A stretch of DNA of 64,000 bases from Leptothoe sp034932105. GTDB taxonomy: Bacteria; Cyanobacteriota; Cyanobacteriia; Phormidesmidales; Phormidesmidaceae. Both the position numbers and the translations under genes were made by a program. Positions 17,181 through 24,563 of the stretch are shown here, in pieces. Under the pieces are notes generated by a model, which saw only the letters and a program-made list of their open reading frames with translations, was not told where the DNA came from and did not search any database. How positions within the stretch are numbered: the first letter of the stretch is position 1; every line of letters starts with the position of its first letter. Location: NCBI RefSeq assembly GCF_034932105.1, contig NZ_JAYGIG010000015.1, positions 4,042-68,041 of the forward strand, in the 5' to 3' direction.

Positions 17181-18110
17181 CTAGTAGATTTTCCAAGCCT
17201 TCATGGCATAGCCAAACTCACATTCATTCGGGTGCAAAATTTCGGCCAATATCTCCAGGGAATCCACTAATCGGGGGCCGGGGCGATTGAAATATTGGTT
17301 GCCATCGACGATAAAAATACGACAGTCTTTAACTGCTTTTAGGGATTGCCAAGACGGCTGCTGCACCAGCTGATCCACAGACTGACGTCCCTGTTCTAGG
17401 TCATAGCCACAGGGCATGATCACCAACAAATCTGGGTCGGCGGCGGTAATATCGTCCCAGCCGATCCAAGGGGAATGGCGACCCACCTGGCCAAATAGGG
17501 GATGCCCCCCCGCCATAGACACCAGCTCAGGCACCCAGTTGCCCGCCCCCATCAGGGGATCGGTCCATTCTAAACAGGCCACCGTGGGCTGGGGCAGTTT
17601 GGCCGGTACTTTTTTCAGACAGTCTTGGAGTCGGCCCTGGAGTTGGGCAATGGTTAGCTCTGCGATCGCAGCTCCATTCAGCGGATCCAGGGCCGTTGAT
17701 ACCTGCAGCAAATCATCCCATAGGTGGGACAGCACCTGGGGTTTGAGGGAAATCACCTCGGGTTGAGGCTGAATAATTTGAGCCACCGCCTTTTGGACAT
17801 CCACCAGACTGGCGGCACACACCTCACATTGATCCTGGGTCAAAATGTGGGTAGGGCGTAGTTCCTGAAGCATGGCCACATCGACGCTATAAACGCTGAG
17901 GCCCCGATGGAGCAGCTCACTCACCCGATCATGAATTTCCTTGCTTTTGCCATTGGGGTCAAAGCTAGGGGCGGTACAAACCGGCAACTTCTGCACCTCA
18001 GGGGGAAAATCACAGGAGTGGGAGCGCCCCACCAATGAATCCCCAAACCCGAGTTGGATGACTATTTCAGTGGCGCTGGGAATTAGGGAAACGATGCGAA
18101 GCTCAGACAT
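17181..18110 (-). CDS. BtuF-like cobalamin/iron-siderophore substrate-binding protein
   Basis: The 309-residue protein has the class III periplasmic-binding fold: RIVSLIPSATEIVIQLG at the start, then VGRSHSCDFP, and LRPTHILTQDQCEVCA. The second lobe includes ECLEWTDPLMGAGNWVPEL-like sequence and DPDLLVIMPCGYD. No signal peptide is visible, so it may act in the cytosol or depend on another start. Stand-alone members of this type are often annotated as cobalamin-binding. No transporter genes are adjacent, so the ligand is inferred. Confidence 0.75.
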   Translation of the reverse strand: MSELRIVSLIPSATEIVIQLGFGDSLVGRSHSCDFPPEVQKLPVCTAPSFDPNGKSKEIHDRVSELLHRGLSVYSVDVAMLQELRPTHILTQDQCEVCAASLVDVQKAVAQIIQPQPEVISLKPQVLSHLWDDLLQVSTALDPLNGAAIAELTIAQLQGRLQDCLKKVPAKLPQPTVACLEWTDPLMGAGNWVPELVSMAGGHPLFGQVGRHSPWIGWDDITAADPDLLVIMPCGYDLEQGRQSVDQLVQQPSWQSLKAVKDCRIFIVDGNQYFNRPGPRLVDSLEILAEILHPNECEFGYAMKAWKIY

Positions 18111-18418
18111 GCCAGCGCTTTGGGAAGAAATTACGTTTAGTAAAATACTGTCAGAAGCTACAACGATAACTGACGTGCCAGGCGGTTAATGCCCATCATC
18201 ATCGGAGCTTAAGGATTTTCAGGTGAAATTCTTTGCCCTACATCATAGAGCTTCCGTACACTTCTAATGAGTAATCATTAGTAATCAGATCCTAAATCGC
18301 GGATTCTAAATCGGCCTACTAGATCTGTCTAACCGTATCCAAACTAGGTTGGGGTATGCCGTTAAGCTAGGAAATCCTGACGGGATGAGGAGTCAGGCAC
18401 TAGAATTCTGACTTCTAG
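18111..18418. other. Intergenic region with a repeat shared with 38058-38107
   Basis: This is the promoter side of the BtuF-like gene. Positions 18362-18379 (TTAAGCTAGGAAATCCTG) and 18387-18397 (GAGGAGTCAGG) are closely matched in the same order near 38058-38107, and both are followed by CTGACTTCT. No gene is seen. Confidence 0.5.
18362..18416. repeat. Dispersed repeat copy A
   Basis: The copy carries TTAAGCTAGGAAATCCTG, then GAGGAGTCAGG, then CTGACTTCT. The same order of elements is found at 38058-38128, one base different in the first block. This suggests a family of intergenic repeats whose second copy has expanded its TGACTTC heptamer. Confidence 0.5.
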
Positions 18419-19348
18419 TTAGCGGGGACGGAACTCCACCGAGTTCACCTGGAGGATCACATCAAAGTTTTCATAGACATCGTTGCCCAAAAGGCCAATG
18501 GGAACCTCATCGCCAATGCTAATGGGCATACGGGTCCGGGCAATATTACCCACGCGAATCGAGTCGACATAGCCCACATCCACCAGGGTTTGACGACTGC
18601 TGGCGGTGGCCACGGGCACTTGCCCCACCACTTGAATGCCCAATTCGTTAGCCATGGCTCGGGTAATGTGGGTGTGGCTAGCGCCTGTGTCCAAAATCAT
18701 CGGGTAACGGCTACCGTTGATCGTCACTTCCACCACTGGGGTACCCCCACGCCGCTCAACTATTGGGATAGATGCATTTGAGATGGATGTATTCCTAGGG
18801 GTAGGGGCCTTGGGTGGATTGGATGTAGCAGTAGCGGGTGCTGCGCCAGTCTTGACAAACGGTTTCGACAAGGGAACCTCAGCGGTCGGTCGCTGGAGCT
18901 GGGCCAACTGTTTTTGGGCTTGGGCTAAGTTACGGCCATAGTCCTTGAGCTTGGTTTGGGCCGTGGCATAGTGCTCATGGTCCACTGGCACCTGCTTGAG
19001 TTTTTCCATCGCCTGCTCCCAACGCCCCACAATTAAATCCCAATCATCCGGCGAGGTGGCCTGTTGACCTAAGGTAACGGCACTGGCGGCTAGGTTAAGG
19101 GCGTCTTGATAGGCGGTTTTTGAGGCATCTGGAGTGGCGTCTGCCGGGGTGGTGGGTGCCACCCCAGGGGTATTACTGACCTTAGAGTCTGGTATCCCAG
19201 CCTCGGTCGCCGCCGCGATCTTTGGGGGGGCAGAGTCCAGGGGCGCGGCCTCCCCCACATTTTCCGTTTGGACTGGAACGGATTGACAGGCGGCTAGGGT
19301 TCCTAGGCACAGAATTTGAATAAGTCTGATTTGTTTTTTCCTAAGCAT
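18419..19348 (-). CDS. Lipoprotein with retropepsin-like aspartic protease domain
   Basis: The 309-residue protein begins with a lipoprotein signal (basic MLRKKQIR, hydrophobic core, lipobox LGTLAAC). A Pro/Ala/Thr-rich linker and a helical domain (residues 80-150) follow. The C-terminal 120 residues form a retropepsin-like domain with the catalytic LDTGASHT motif and the flap-like TRMPISIGD. Such clan AA proteases act as dimers; cleavage targets in cyanobacteria are unknown. An envelope location is inferred from the lipobox. Confidence 0.8.
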   Translation of the reverse strand: MLRKKQIRLIQILCLGTLAACQSVPVQTENVGEAAPLDSAPPKIAAATEAGIPDSKVSNTPGVAPTTPADATPDASKTAYQDALNLAASAVTLGQQATSPDDWDLIVGRWEQAMEKLKQVPVDHEHYATAQTKLKDYGRNLAQAQKQLAQLQRPTAEVPLSKPFVKTGAAPATATSNPPKAPTPRNTSISNASIPIVERRGGTPVVEVTINGSRYPMILDTGASHTHITRAMANELGIQVVGQVPVATASSRQTLVDVGYVDSIRVGNIARTRMPISIGDEVPIGLLGNDVYENFDVILQVNSVEFRPR

Positions 19349-19388
19349 TGTTCAAATGTGCCCCATGGCCTCTAGGATAGTACCGGTC

Positions 19389-19408
19389 CCCATAGTTTTT
19401 TCTATGGG
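19389..19408. repeat. 7-bp stem hairpin upstream of carA
   Basis: CCCATAG and CTATGGG flank a six-T loop about 35-55 bases before the carA start. It could be a small attenuator or weak terminator, but no leader reading frame is seen. Confidence 0.45.
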
Positions 19409-19442
19409 CATAGCCCCTACATACGTCCCTCTGTTGTAACCC

Positions 19443-20612
19443 ATGTCTATTTTTTCCACTAACTCCCAGCCCGCGTTGCTGGTGTTGGCTGACGGCTCAG
19501 TGTTCCGGGGCTGGTCCTTTGGAGCCACCGGTACCGTCGTGGGTGAAATTGTCTTTAACACTGGGATGACGGGGTATCAAGAGGTCTTGACCGATCCGAG
19601 CTATCGCGGGCAGATTGTTACCTTCACCTATCCTGAACTGGGCAATACGGGGGTGAACGAGGCGGATGAGGAATCGGCCGCGCCCCAGGTGAACGGTGCG
19701 ATCGCAAAAAATATCTGTGAGCGGCCCAGTAACTGGCGTTCCACCTCCTCCCTGCCCGACTATCTCCAACAGCACAATATTCCTGGCATCTACGGCATTG
19801 ACACCCGCCAATTAACCCGCAAACTCCGGACAGTAGGGGCCATGAACGGAGCGATTTCCAGCACAATTTTAGACCCGGACCAGCTGCTCCAGCAGCTAGA
19901 ACAACTGCCCAACATGGAAGGGCTAAATCTGGTCAAGGACGTCAGTACCCCCACTCCCTATGAATGGACAGAGCCAACCGATGCAAATTGGGAGTTTGCC
20001 CCAGGCACCCAACCCTCCCCGGCGACCACACCTCACCTCACCGTGGTCGCCATTGACTTTGGCATCAAACGCAACATCCTACGCCGGTTGGCCAGCTATG
20101 GCTGTCGCGTCGTCGTCGTTCCCATCGATAGCAGCCCAGAGGACATTCTCAGCTACAAGCCCGATGGCATTTTCCTGTCTAACGGCCCTGGGGACCCAGC
20201 CGCCGTTGAGTCAGCCCCAGCGTTAGTCAAAGCGCTCCTAGAAAGTGGACTCCCCACCTTTGGCATTTGCATGGGCCATCAAATCCTTGGGTTATCTTTT
20301 GGCGCTCAAACATTCAAACTCAAATTTGGCCATCGGGGTCTGAACCAACCCTGCGGCCTCACTGAGCAGGTGGAAATTACCAGTCAAAACCATGGCTTTG
20401 CCATTGATGTTGACACCATTCCCACGGCGGATGTCGAAGTCACCCATTTCAACCTCAACGATCACACCGTGGCGGGGCTGCAACATAAAAAACTACCAGT
20501 ATTCTCGGTGCAGTACCATCCAGAGGCAAGTCCTGGCCCCCATGATGCCGATTACCTATTTGAAAAATTTATCACTCTCATGCGTGATCACCGCAATACT
20601 GGGGTGGGGTAA
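19443..20612 (+). CDS. carA: Carbamoyl-phosphate synthase small subunit
   Basis: CarA hydrolyses glutamine and channels ammonia to CarB for carbamoyl phosphate, feeding arginine and pyrimidine synthesis. The 389-residue protein has the N-terminal CarA domain (LADGSVFRGWSFG, NTGMTGYQEVLTDPSY) and a class-I glutamine amidotransferase domain. The catalytic triad is visible: Cys in FGICMGHQ, and His and Glu in QYHPEA. It diverges from the retropepsin-like gene. carB is not in the window. Confidence 0.97.
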   Translation: MSIFSTNSQPALLVLADGSVFRGWSFGATGTVVGEIVFNTGMTGYQEVLTDPSYRGQIVTFTYPELGNTGVNEADEESAAPQVNGAIAKNICERPSNWRSTSSLPDYLQQHNIPGIYGIDTRQLTRKLRTVGAMNGAISSTILDPDQLLQQLEQLPNMEGLNLVKDVSTPTPYEWTEPTDANWEFAPGTQPSPATTPHLTVVAIDFGIKRNILRRLASYGCRVVVVPIDSSPEDILSYKPDGIFLSNGPGDPAAVESAPALVKALLESGLPTFGICMGHQILGLSFGAQTFKLKFGHRGLNQPCGLTEQVEITSQNHGFAIDVDTIPTADVEVTHFNLNDHTVAGLQHKKLPVFSVQYHPEASPGPHDADYLFEKFITLMRDHRNTGVG

Positions 20613-20801
20613 TCTATGGTTCTATTACAGGAAAAACAGGAGAAAACCGTGGCTGAGAAACCACAAATACGCTACAAATAGCCCTAGATTAGCCCTAGAT
20701 CAATGCATTTAAGTTTCGCTTATTTTTCTTGCAGGCAGAAGCATCCTGACCTAGAATTAAACGTCTAATTTTGCCGTATCTATGACCTTGAGGAGGTTAT
20801 T

Positions 20802-21170
20802 ATCGCTGAGTCACTGACCCTAACCGTAAGTTTAAGAGGCACCCGAGATGTTAGGGGGAAATGCCAAATATTTCGCCTCACTGGCCTCCTGGATGCATTT
20901 TCAGAACCTACATTTCGTAAGGTTTTGAATCGGTACATTGAGGAAGGTCCCACCCACATTATTCTCGATCTATCGGCGATTGACTTTGTCGATAGCTCTG
21001 GTCTTGGTGCGTTGGTTCAACTGGTGAAAAAAGCCAAGGGCGAAAGCGGCAGTTTGCAAGTGGTAACCAATGCCCGCGTTACCCAGACGGTCAAACTTGT
21101 CCGTCTAGAAAAATTTCTTTCCCTACAGCCGACCGTGGATGCTGCCCTTGAAAGCCTAAAGGATTCTTGA
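20802..21170 (+). CDS. STAS-domain anti-sigma factor antagonist, apparent non-AUG start
   Basis: The product is a SpoIIAA-like STAS protein. FRLTGLLDAFSEPTFRKVL is followed by HIILDLSAIDFVDSSGLGAL, with the phosphorylatable Ser in DSSG, then QIVTNARVTQTVKLVRL-like sequence. The only ordinary start codon in frame (TTG at 20925) would remove the first beta strands of the domain. The frame is open from about 20772, and an excellent ribosome site (GAGGAGG, 20790-20796) lies 5 bases before ATC at 20802. I therefore place the start at ATC (ATT at 20799 is possible), giving 122 residues. Partner-switch regulation by a kinase and phosphatase is the known family role. Confidence 0.75.
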   Translation: MAESLTLTVSLRGTRDVRGKCQIFRLTGLLDAFSEPTFRKVLNRYIEEGPTHIILDLSAIDFVDSSGLGALVQLVKKAKGESGSLQVVTNARVTQTVKLVRLEKFLSLQPTVDAALESLKDS

Positions 21171-21251
21171 TTGCACTGGTGGACTGGCCGTGGAAAGTCA
21201 TGGATCACTGGAGTGCTCACTCGTCAGGGTGTTTGAGCATGTGGTTTTCCT

Positions 21252-21716
21252 ATGGATAACCAGGATCAAACAGGTGTGGAACCGCTACCGATTCAACTGC
21301 CTGATGGGCTCCCCCTCAGTTGTCTCCAACCCCATCAGGTGCAATCTGTTCCTCCCATCGCCTTGGCTTACATTGGGGATGCGGTGTTCGAGCTTTACAT
21401 TCGGCTACAGTTTTTATGGCCCCCCCAGCGGATCCAGGCATTTCACCAGCAGGTGGTGAGCCAGGTCAAAGCTGAGCAACAGGCTGATTTTTTGGCCCAG
21501 TTGATGCCCCATTTAGATGAAGCGGAAGCTGAGATTGTGCGCCGGGGCCGTAACGCTACGTCTAAGTCACCCCGGCGTCTATCGGCAAAAATATATCGAC
21601 AGGCAACGGCTTTTGAGGCATTGGTTGGCTATCTCTACATTACTAACCAAGAACGCTTGTTTGAGCTCTTGCCTCGACTAACTATTTCGCCGTCGGTTCA
21701 TCCGAAAAGTACCTAA
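21252..21716 (+). CDS. mrnC: Mini-ribonuclease 3
   Basis: Mini-III is an RNase III catalytic domain without the dsRNA-binding domain; it matures 23S rRNA. The 154-residue protein shows the signature ALAYIGDAVFELYIR with the catalytic Asp, KSPRRLSAKIYRQATAFEALVGYLYI with the second acidic site, and the C-terminal RLFELLPRL helix. It lies just before rlmB, another 23S rRNA gene, a conserved cyanobacterial arrangement. Confidence 0.92.
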   Translation: MDNQDQTGVEPLPIQLPDGLPLSCLQPHQVQSVPPIALAYIGDAVFELYIRLQFLWPPQRIQAFHQQVVSQVKAEQQADFLAQLMPHLDEAEAEIVRRGRNATSKSPRRLSAKIYRQATAFEALVGYLYITNQERLFELLPRLTISPSVHPKST

Positions 21717-21758
21717 GCGGTATGAGGTATGATGTGACTTCGCTTCTACTCCTGATCC

Positions 21759-22766
21759 ATGGTTAAACCTTCCGACCATCGGCCCCGTCTAGCTAAGGGT
21801 AAGTCTCGTCCCCAGCCTAAGGGCCCTGCTAAACCCGTGCTCAAGCCGGGTGCAAAAAAAACGTTCAAAAAACGTCTGCCTTCACCCCACAGTGCAGGTC
21901 AGCCCCATAGTGCAGGTCAGCCGCCGAGCCGACCTGATCGGCTACAGCCCCTGAATCCTGAAGACACCCTGCAGGAGGAGCGTCCGGACCTGGTGTATGG
22001 TCGCCATTCGGTGGAAGCTGCGATCGCAAATCAACGCCCCATCAATCGTCTATGGGTAAATGAGCGCCTGGTATTTGATGGCCGGTTTAGGCCCTTGATT
22101 TTAGATGCCAAATCCAACGGTGCAGTGATTGACGAAGTCAACACCCAACGATTAAACCAGCTGACCCAGGGAGCCAACCACCAGGGCATCGTCGCCCAAA
22201 TTGCTTCCCATGACTATGTGGAGCTGGGGGATCTGATCACAGCCGCCAAAGCCGCCTGTCGCCAGCCTGTCATTATTGCCGCCGACAGCATTACCGATCC
22301 CCATAATTTGGGAGCCATCATTCGGACTGCCGAAGCCTTGGGTGCCCAAGGGGTAGTGATCCCTCAACGCCGAGCCGTCGGCATCACTCCAACGGTGGCA
22401 AAAGTGGCCGCCGGAGCCCTAGAAACATTGTCCGTGTCACGGGTTGTTAACCTAGGTCGAGCCCTAGAACAACTGAAAGAGGATGGATTTTGGATCTATG
22501 GTATGGCCTCTGAAGGGGGACAACCGCTCCACACCACCCAGTTTGATCGACCCATTGTGCTGGTAATTGGCTCAGAGGGCACGGGTCTCAGTCTATCCAT
22601 TCAAAATCTTTGTGATGTTTTAGTATCGATCCCCCTGACCGGGAAAACACCTAGTCTAAATGCCTCGGTTGCCACGGGTATGGCGTTGTATGAGATTTAC
22701 CGACAACGGTGGCTGAACAAATTACCTCCAATTAGGCTTGGCGGGGATCAAAATCAGGCTGTATAA
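21759..22766 (+). CDS. rlmB: 23S rRNA (guanosine-2'-O-)-methyltransferase RlmB/TrmH family
   Basis: RlmB methylates the 2'-OH of a guanosine in 23S rRNA using SAM. The 335-residue protein has a basic, disordered N-terminal extension of about 70 residues with a small SAGQP duplication. The substrate-binding domain starts at LVYGRHSVEAAI. The SPOUT domain has the three motifs ITDPHNLGAIIRTAEALG, VLVIGSEGTGLS and IPLTGKTPSLNASVATGMALYE. It follows mrnC by 42 bp and probably forms an operon with it. Confidence 0.94.
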   Translation: MVKPSDHRPRLAKGKSRPQPKGPAKPVLKPGAKKTFKKRLPSPHSAGQPHSAGQPPSRPDRLQPLNPEDTLQEERPDLVYGRHSVEAAIANQRPINRLWVNERLVFDGRFRPLILDAKSNGAVIDEVNTQRLNQLTQGANHQGIVAQIASHDYVELGDLITAAKAACRQPVIIAADSITDPHNLGAIIRTAEALGAQGVVIPQRRAVGITPTVAKVAAGALETLSVSRVVNLGRALEQLKEDGFWIYGMASEGGQPLHTTQFDRPIVLVIGSEGTGLSLSIQNLCDVLVSIPLTGKTPSLNASVATGMALYEIYRQRWLNKLPPIRLGGDQNQAV

Positions 22767-22831
22767 ATGTTATAGGCGCTATCTTAGGCTGCTCAAACGG
22801 TCAGATTTTTAACAACGACAGGCATGAATTT

Positions 22832-23101
22832 ATGAAAAACTTTTTGAGTAATCTTTTTAGCTCATTCACGAAGTCTTGGTGGGTAGAGATATCAACATCC
22901 CAACCCCGCTGTCTCTACTATTTTGGTCCATTTGATACTGAAGGTGAGGCAGACCTACATAAGGCGGGCTACATAGAAGACTTAGAACAGGAAGGGGCTA
23001 AAGAGATTCAGGTTGACGTTAAGTGCTGCGCTGAACCCGCACTCCTGACAGTGGAGTATACGGAGCCTAGCAACGTAACCCCTGCATACAGCAGTAACTA
23101 G
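22832..23101 (+). CDS. DUF1816 domain protein
   Basis: The 89-residue protein matches the cyanobacterial DUF1816 family: WWVEISTSQPRCLYYFGPFDT, then EADLHKAGYIEDLEQEGA. Family members have a fold resembling small phycobilisome-linker (CpcD-like) domains, but a role has not been settled. It follows rlmB by 65 bp on the same strand and is followed by a strong terminator, so it closes the mrnC-rlmB-DUF1816 cluster. Confidence 0.85.
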   Translation: MKNFLSNLFSSFTKSWWVEISTSQPRCLYYFGPFDTEGEADLHKAGYIEDLEQEGAKEIQVDVKCCAEPALLTVEYTEPSNVTPAYSSN

Positions 23102-23189
23102 AGCGGTTAGCTGGATGCCCCCCAGGCTTCGGCAACTAGCAACAGGCATTCTGGTTATTCCTAGCTAAAGATTGCTCGAGCAACTCAAG

Positions 23190-23232
23190 ACAAAAGGGAT
23201 TTGGTTTTACCGCCAAGTCCCTTTTGTTTTTT
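23190..23232 (+). terminator. Rho-independent terminator of the rlmB/DUF1816 cluster
   Basis: ACAAAAGGGA (23190-23199) pairs with TCCCTTTTGT (23218-23227), with further inner pairs, and is followed by a T-run to 23232. It lies 90 bp after the DUF1816 stop and also faces the end of the convergent hydrolase. Confidence 0.9.
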
Positions 23233-23247
23233 CTGCCATTCGACGGG

Positions 23248-24066
23248 CTAACGGTCTAGCCTTAAAAACCCATATCGCTCCAACCAATCCCCCAGGTCAT
23301 GGCACAGCTGTGGACCAATTTCCCAGGGCATCAGATGGGCAACATTCTCATATAGCCGCCATTCACAGTTAGGTAGGGTGTTGGCGGTCTCCTGGCTCGA
23401 TTCCGGTGTGATGTGTACATCATTCACCGCCGCTAGCATGAGGCAGGGCTGATGGATCCGATGCAGTTCCCCTAGGCGGTTATAGCCCTGCCTCAGAGCC
23501 GTCATTAAAGCCCGGTTAGCCAAGGAAGAGGTTTGCAGAAATGCAGGGGTGCCCTCCTGGGCAATGTGACAGTAGGCCTGGGCACTGTGTTGGGAGATGA
23601 GATAGCGAAATAATGACCGCTGTCCCAGGGTGGCAATATTCCATGGCCAGCCTGGAATGAGCCAGTTGATCACACCGGCCAACCCCGTCAGTAAATTGTC
23701 CTGCCAGGTAATGGCCGGATGACGGCCCCTGGGCCTAGCCGCTGTCCCTACTAAAATTATTCCGGCTATTTTTTCAGGATGCAGGAGCGCTAGCTCCAGG
23801 GCCAAAATTCCCCCGAGGGACCAACCCAACAGTAGACAGGGTTGGTCCAACTGCTGGAGCAAGGCGGACAAATCCCCTAGGTGCTGGTCCATGGCAAAGG
23901 GTTGGTTAGTACGGCTGCGACCGTAGCCCCGCAAATCTGGTGCAATGGTGCGGAAGTGGGGGGATAGGTAGTCGGTAAATACCGCCATGCAGCGGCCCGT
24001 CCCTGGATGGCCATGGAGACACAGAATGGGCATGCCCTGCCCACGATACTCAACCGATAGCTCCAT
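23248..24066 (-). CDS. Alpha/beta-fold hydrolase
   Basis: The 272-residue protein has the alpha/beta hydrolase core. The oxyanion region is HGHPGTGR, the strand IAPDLRGYGRS follows, and the nucleophile elbow is GWSLGG (Ser in G-x-S-x-G). An acidic residue lies near AAVNDVHIT, and the catalytic His is in YENVAHLMPWE. No lid signature points to a substrate. It is 27 bp downstream of msrB on the same strand, so the two may be cotranscribed. Confidence 0.85.
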   Translation of the reverse strand: MELSVEYRGQGMPILCLHGHPGTGRCMAVFTDYLSPHFRTIAPDLRGYGRSRTNQPFAMDQHLGDLSALLQQLDQPCLLLGWSLGGILALELALLHPEKIAGIILVGTAARPRGRHPAITWQDNLLTGLAGVINWLIPGWPWNIATLGQRSLFRYLISQHSAQAYCHIAQEGTPAFLQTSSLANRALMTALRQGYNRLGELHRIHQPCLMLAAVNDVHITPESSQETANTLPNCEWRLYENVAHLMPWEIGPQLCHDLGDWLERYGFLRLDR

Positions 24067-24093
24067 GGAGAATCAAAGGGGACCTCAGCAATC

Positions 24094-24498
24094 CTAGACG
24101 TTTTCTTTGGGAATAAAATCTAGCGCTGCTGAGTTCATGCAGTAGCGTTGTCCGGTGGGCTGGGGACCATCGGAGAAGACATGTCCTAAATGGGCGTCAC
24201 AGACAGCACACAGGACTTCGGTGCGGATCATAAAGAGGCTGACATCCCGTTTTGTGGCAATGTTCTCAGGTTTACTGGGGGCCCAAAAACTAGGCCAGCC
24301 CGTACCCGAATCAAACTTGGTCGCAGAGGAGAAGAGTTCTGAGCCACAACCAATGCAGTTGTAGATGCCGGTTGCTTTGTTGTTGTGGTATTTACCGGTA
24401 AACGCCCGTTCGGTACCGTGCTTACGGGTGACTTGATATTGCTCGGGGGTAAGCTGTGCTTGCCATTCTGCGTCTGTTTTTTGAATTTTTTCCACCAT
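24094..24498 (-). CDS. msrB: Peptide-methionine (R)-S-oxide reductase
   Basis: MsrB reduces the R epimer of methionine sulfoxide in proteins, repairing oxidative damage. The 134-residue protein carries two zinc CxxC pairs (CIGCGSELF; CAVCDAHLGHVFSDGP) and the catalytic Cys in RYCMNSAALDF, with TGWPSFWAP binding substrate. Length and motifs are standard. A 13-bp tandem repeat lies right before its start and may affect translation or be neutral. Confidence 0.96.
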   Translation of the reverse strand: MVEKIQKTDAEWQAQLTPEQYQVTRKHGTERAFTGKYHNNKATGIYNCIGCGSELFSSATKFDSGTGWPSFWAPSKPENIATKRDVSLFMIRTEVLCAVCDAHLGHVFSDGPQPTGQRYCMNSAALDFIPKENV

Positions 24499-24504
24499 AG
24501 TTTT

Positions 24505-24540
24505 GCTCAGAAAGTTTGCTCAGAAAGTTTGCTCAGAAAG
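24505..24540. repeat. 13-bp tandem repeat upstream of msrB
   Basis: GCTCAGAAAGTTT is repeated exactly at 24505-24517 and 24518-24530, with a partial third copy to 24540. It fills most of the 65-bp gap between the kinase stop and the msrB start. Confidence 0.9.
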
Positions 24541-24563
24541 TCAGTTACAGCGACTTGCCGATC

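Noticed and set aside
18111..18418. Cobalamin riboswitch before the BtuF-like gene
   Set aside because: No B12-box-like sequence or long leader fold was seen; only the dispersed repeat is present.
20925..21170. STAS gene starting at TTG 20925
   Set aside because: This start would delete conserved N-terminal strands (FRLTGLLDAFSEPTF) that are clearly encoded upstream in the same frame behind a strong ribosome site.
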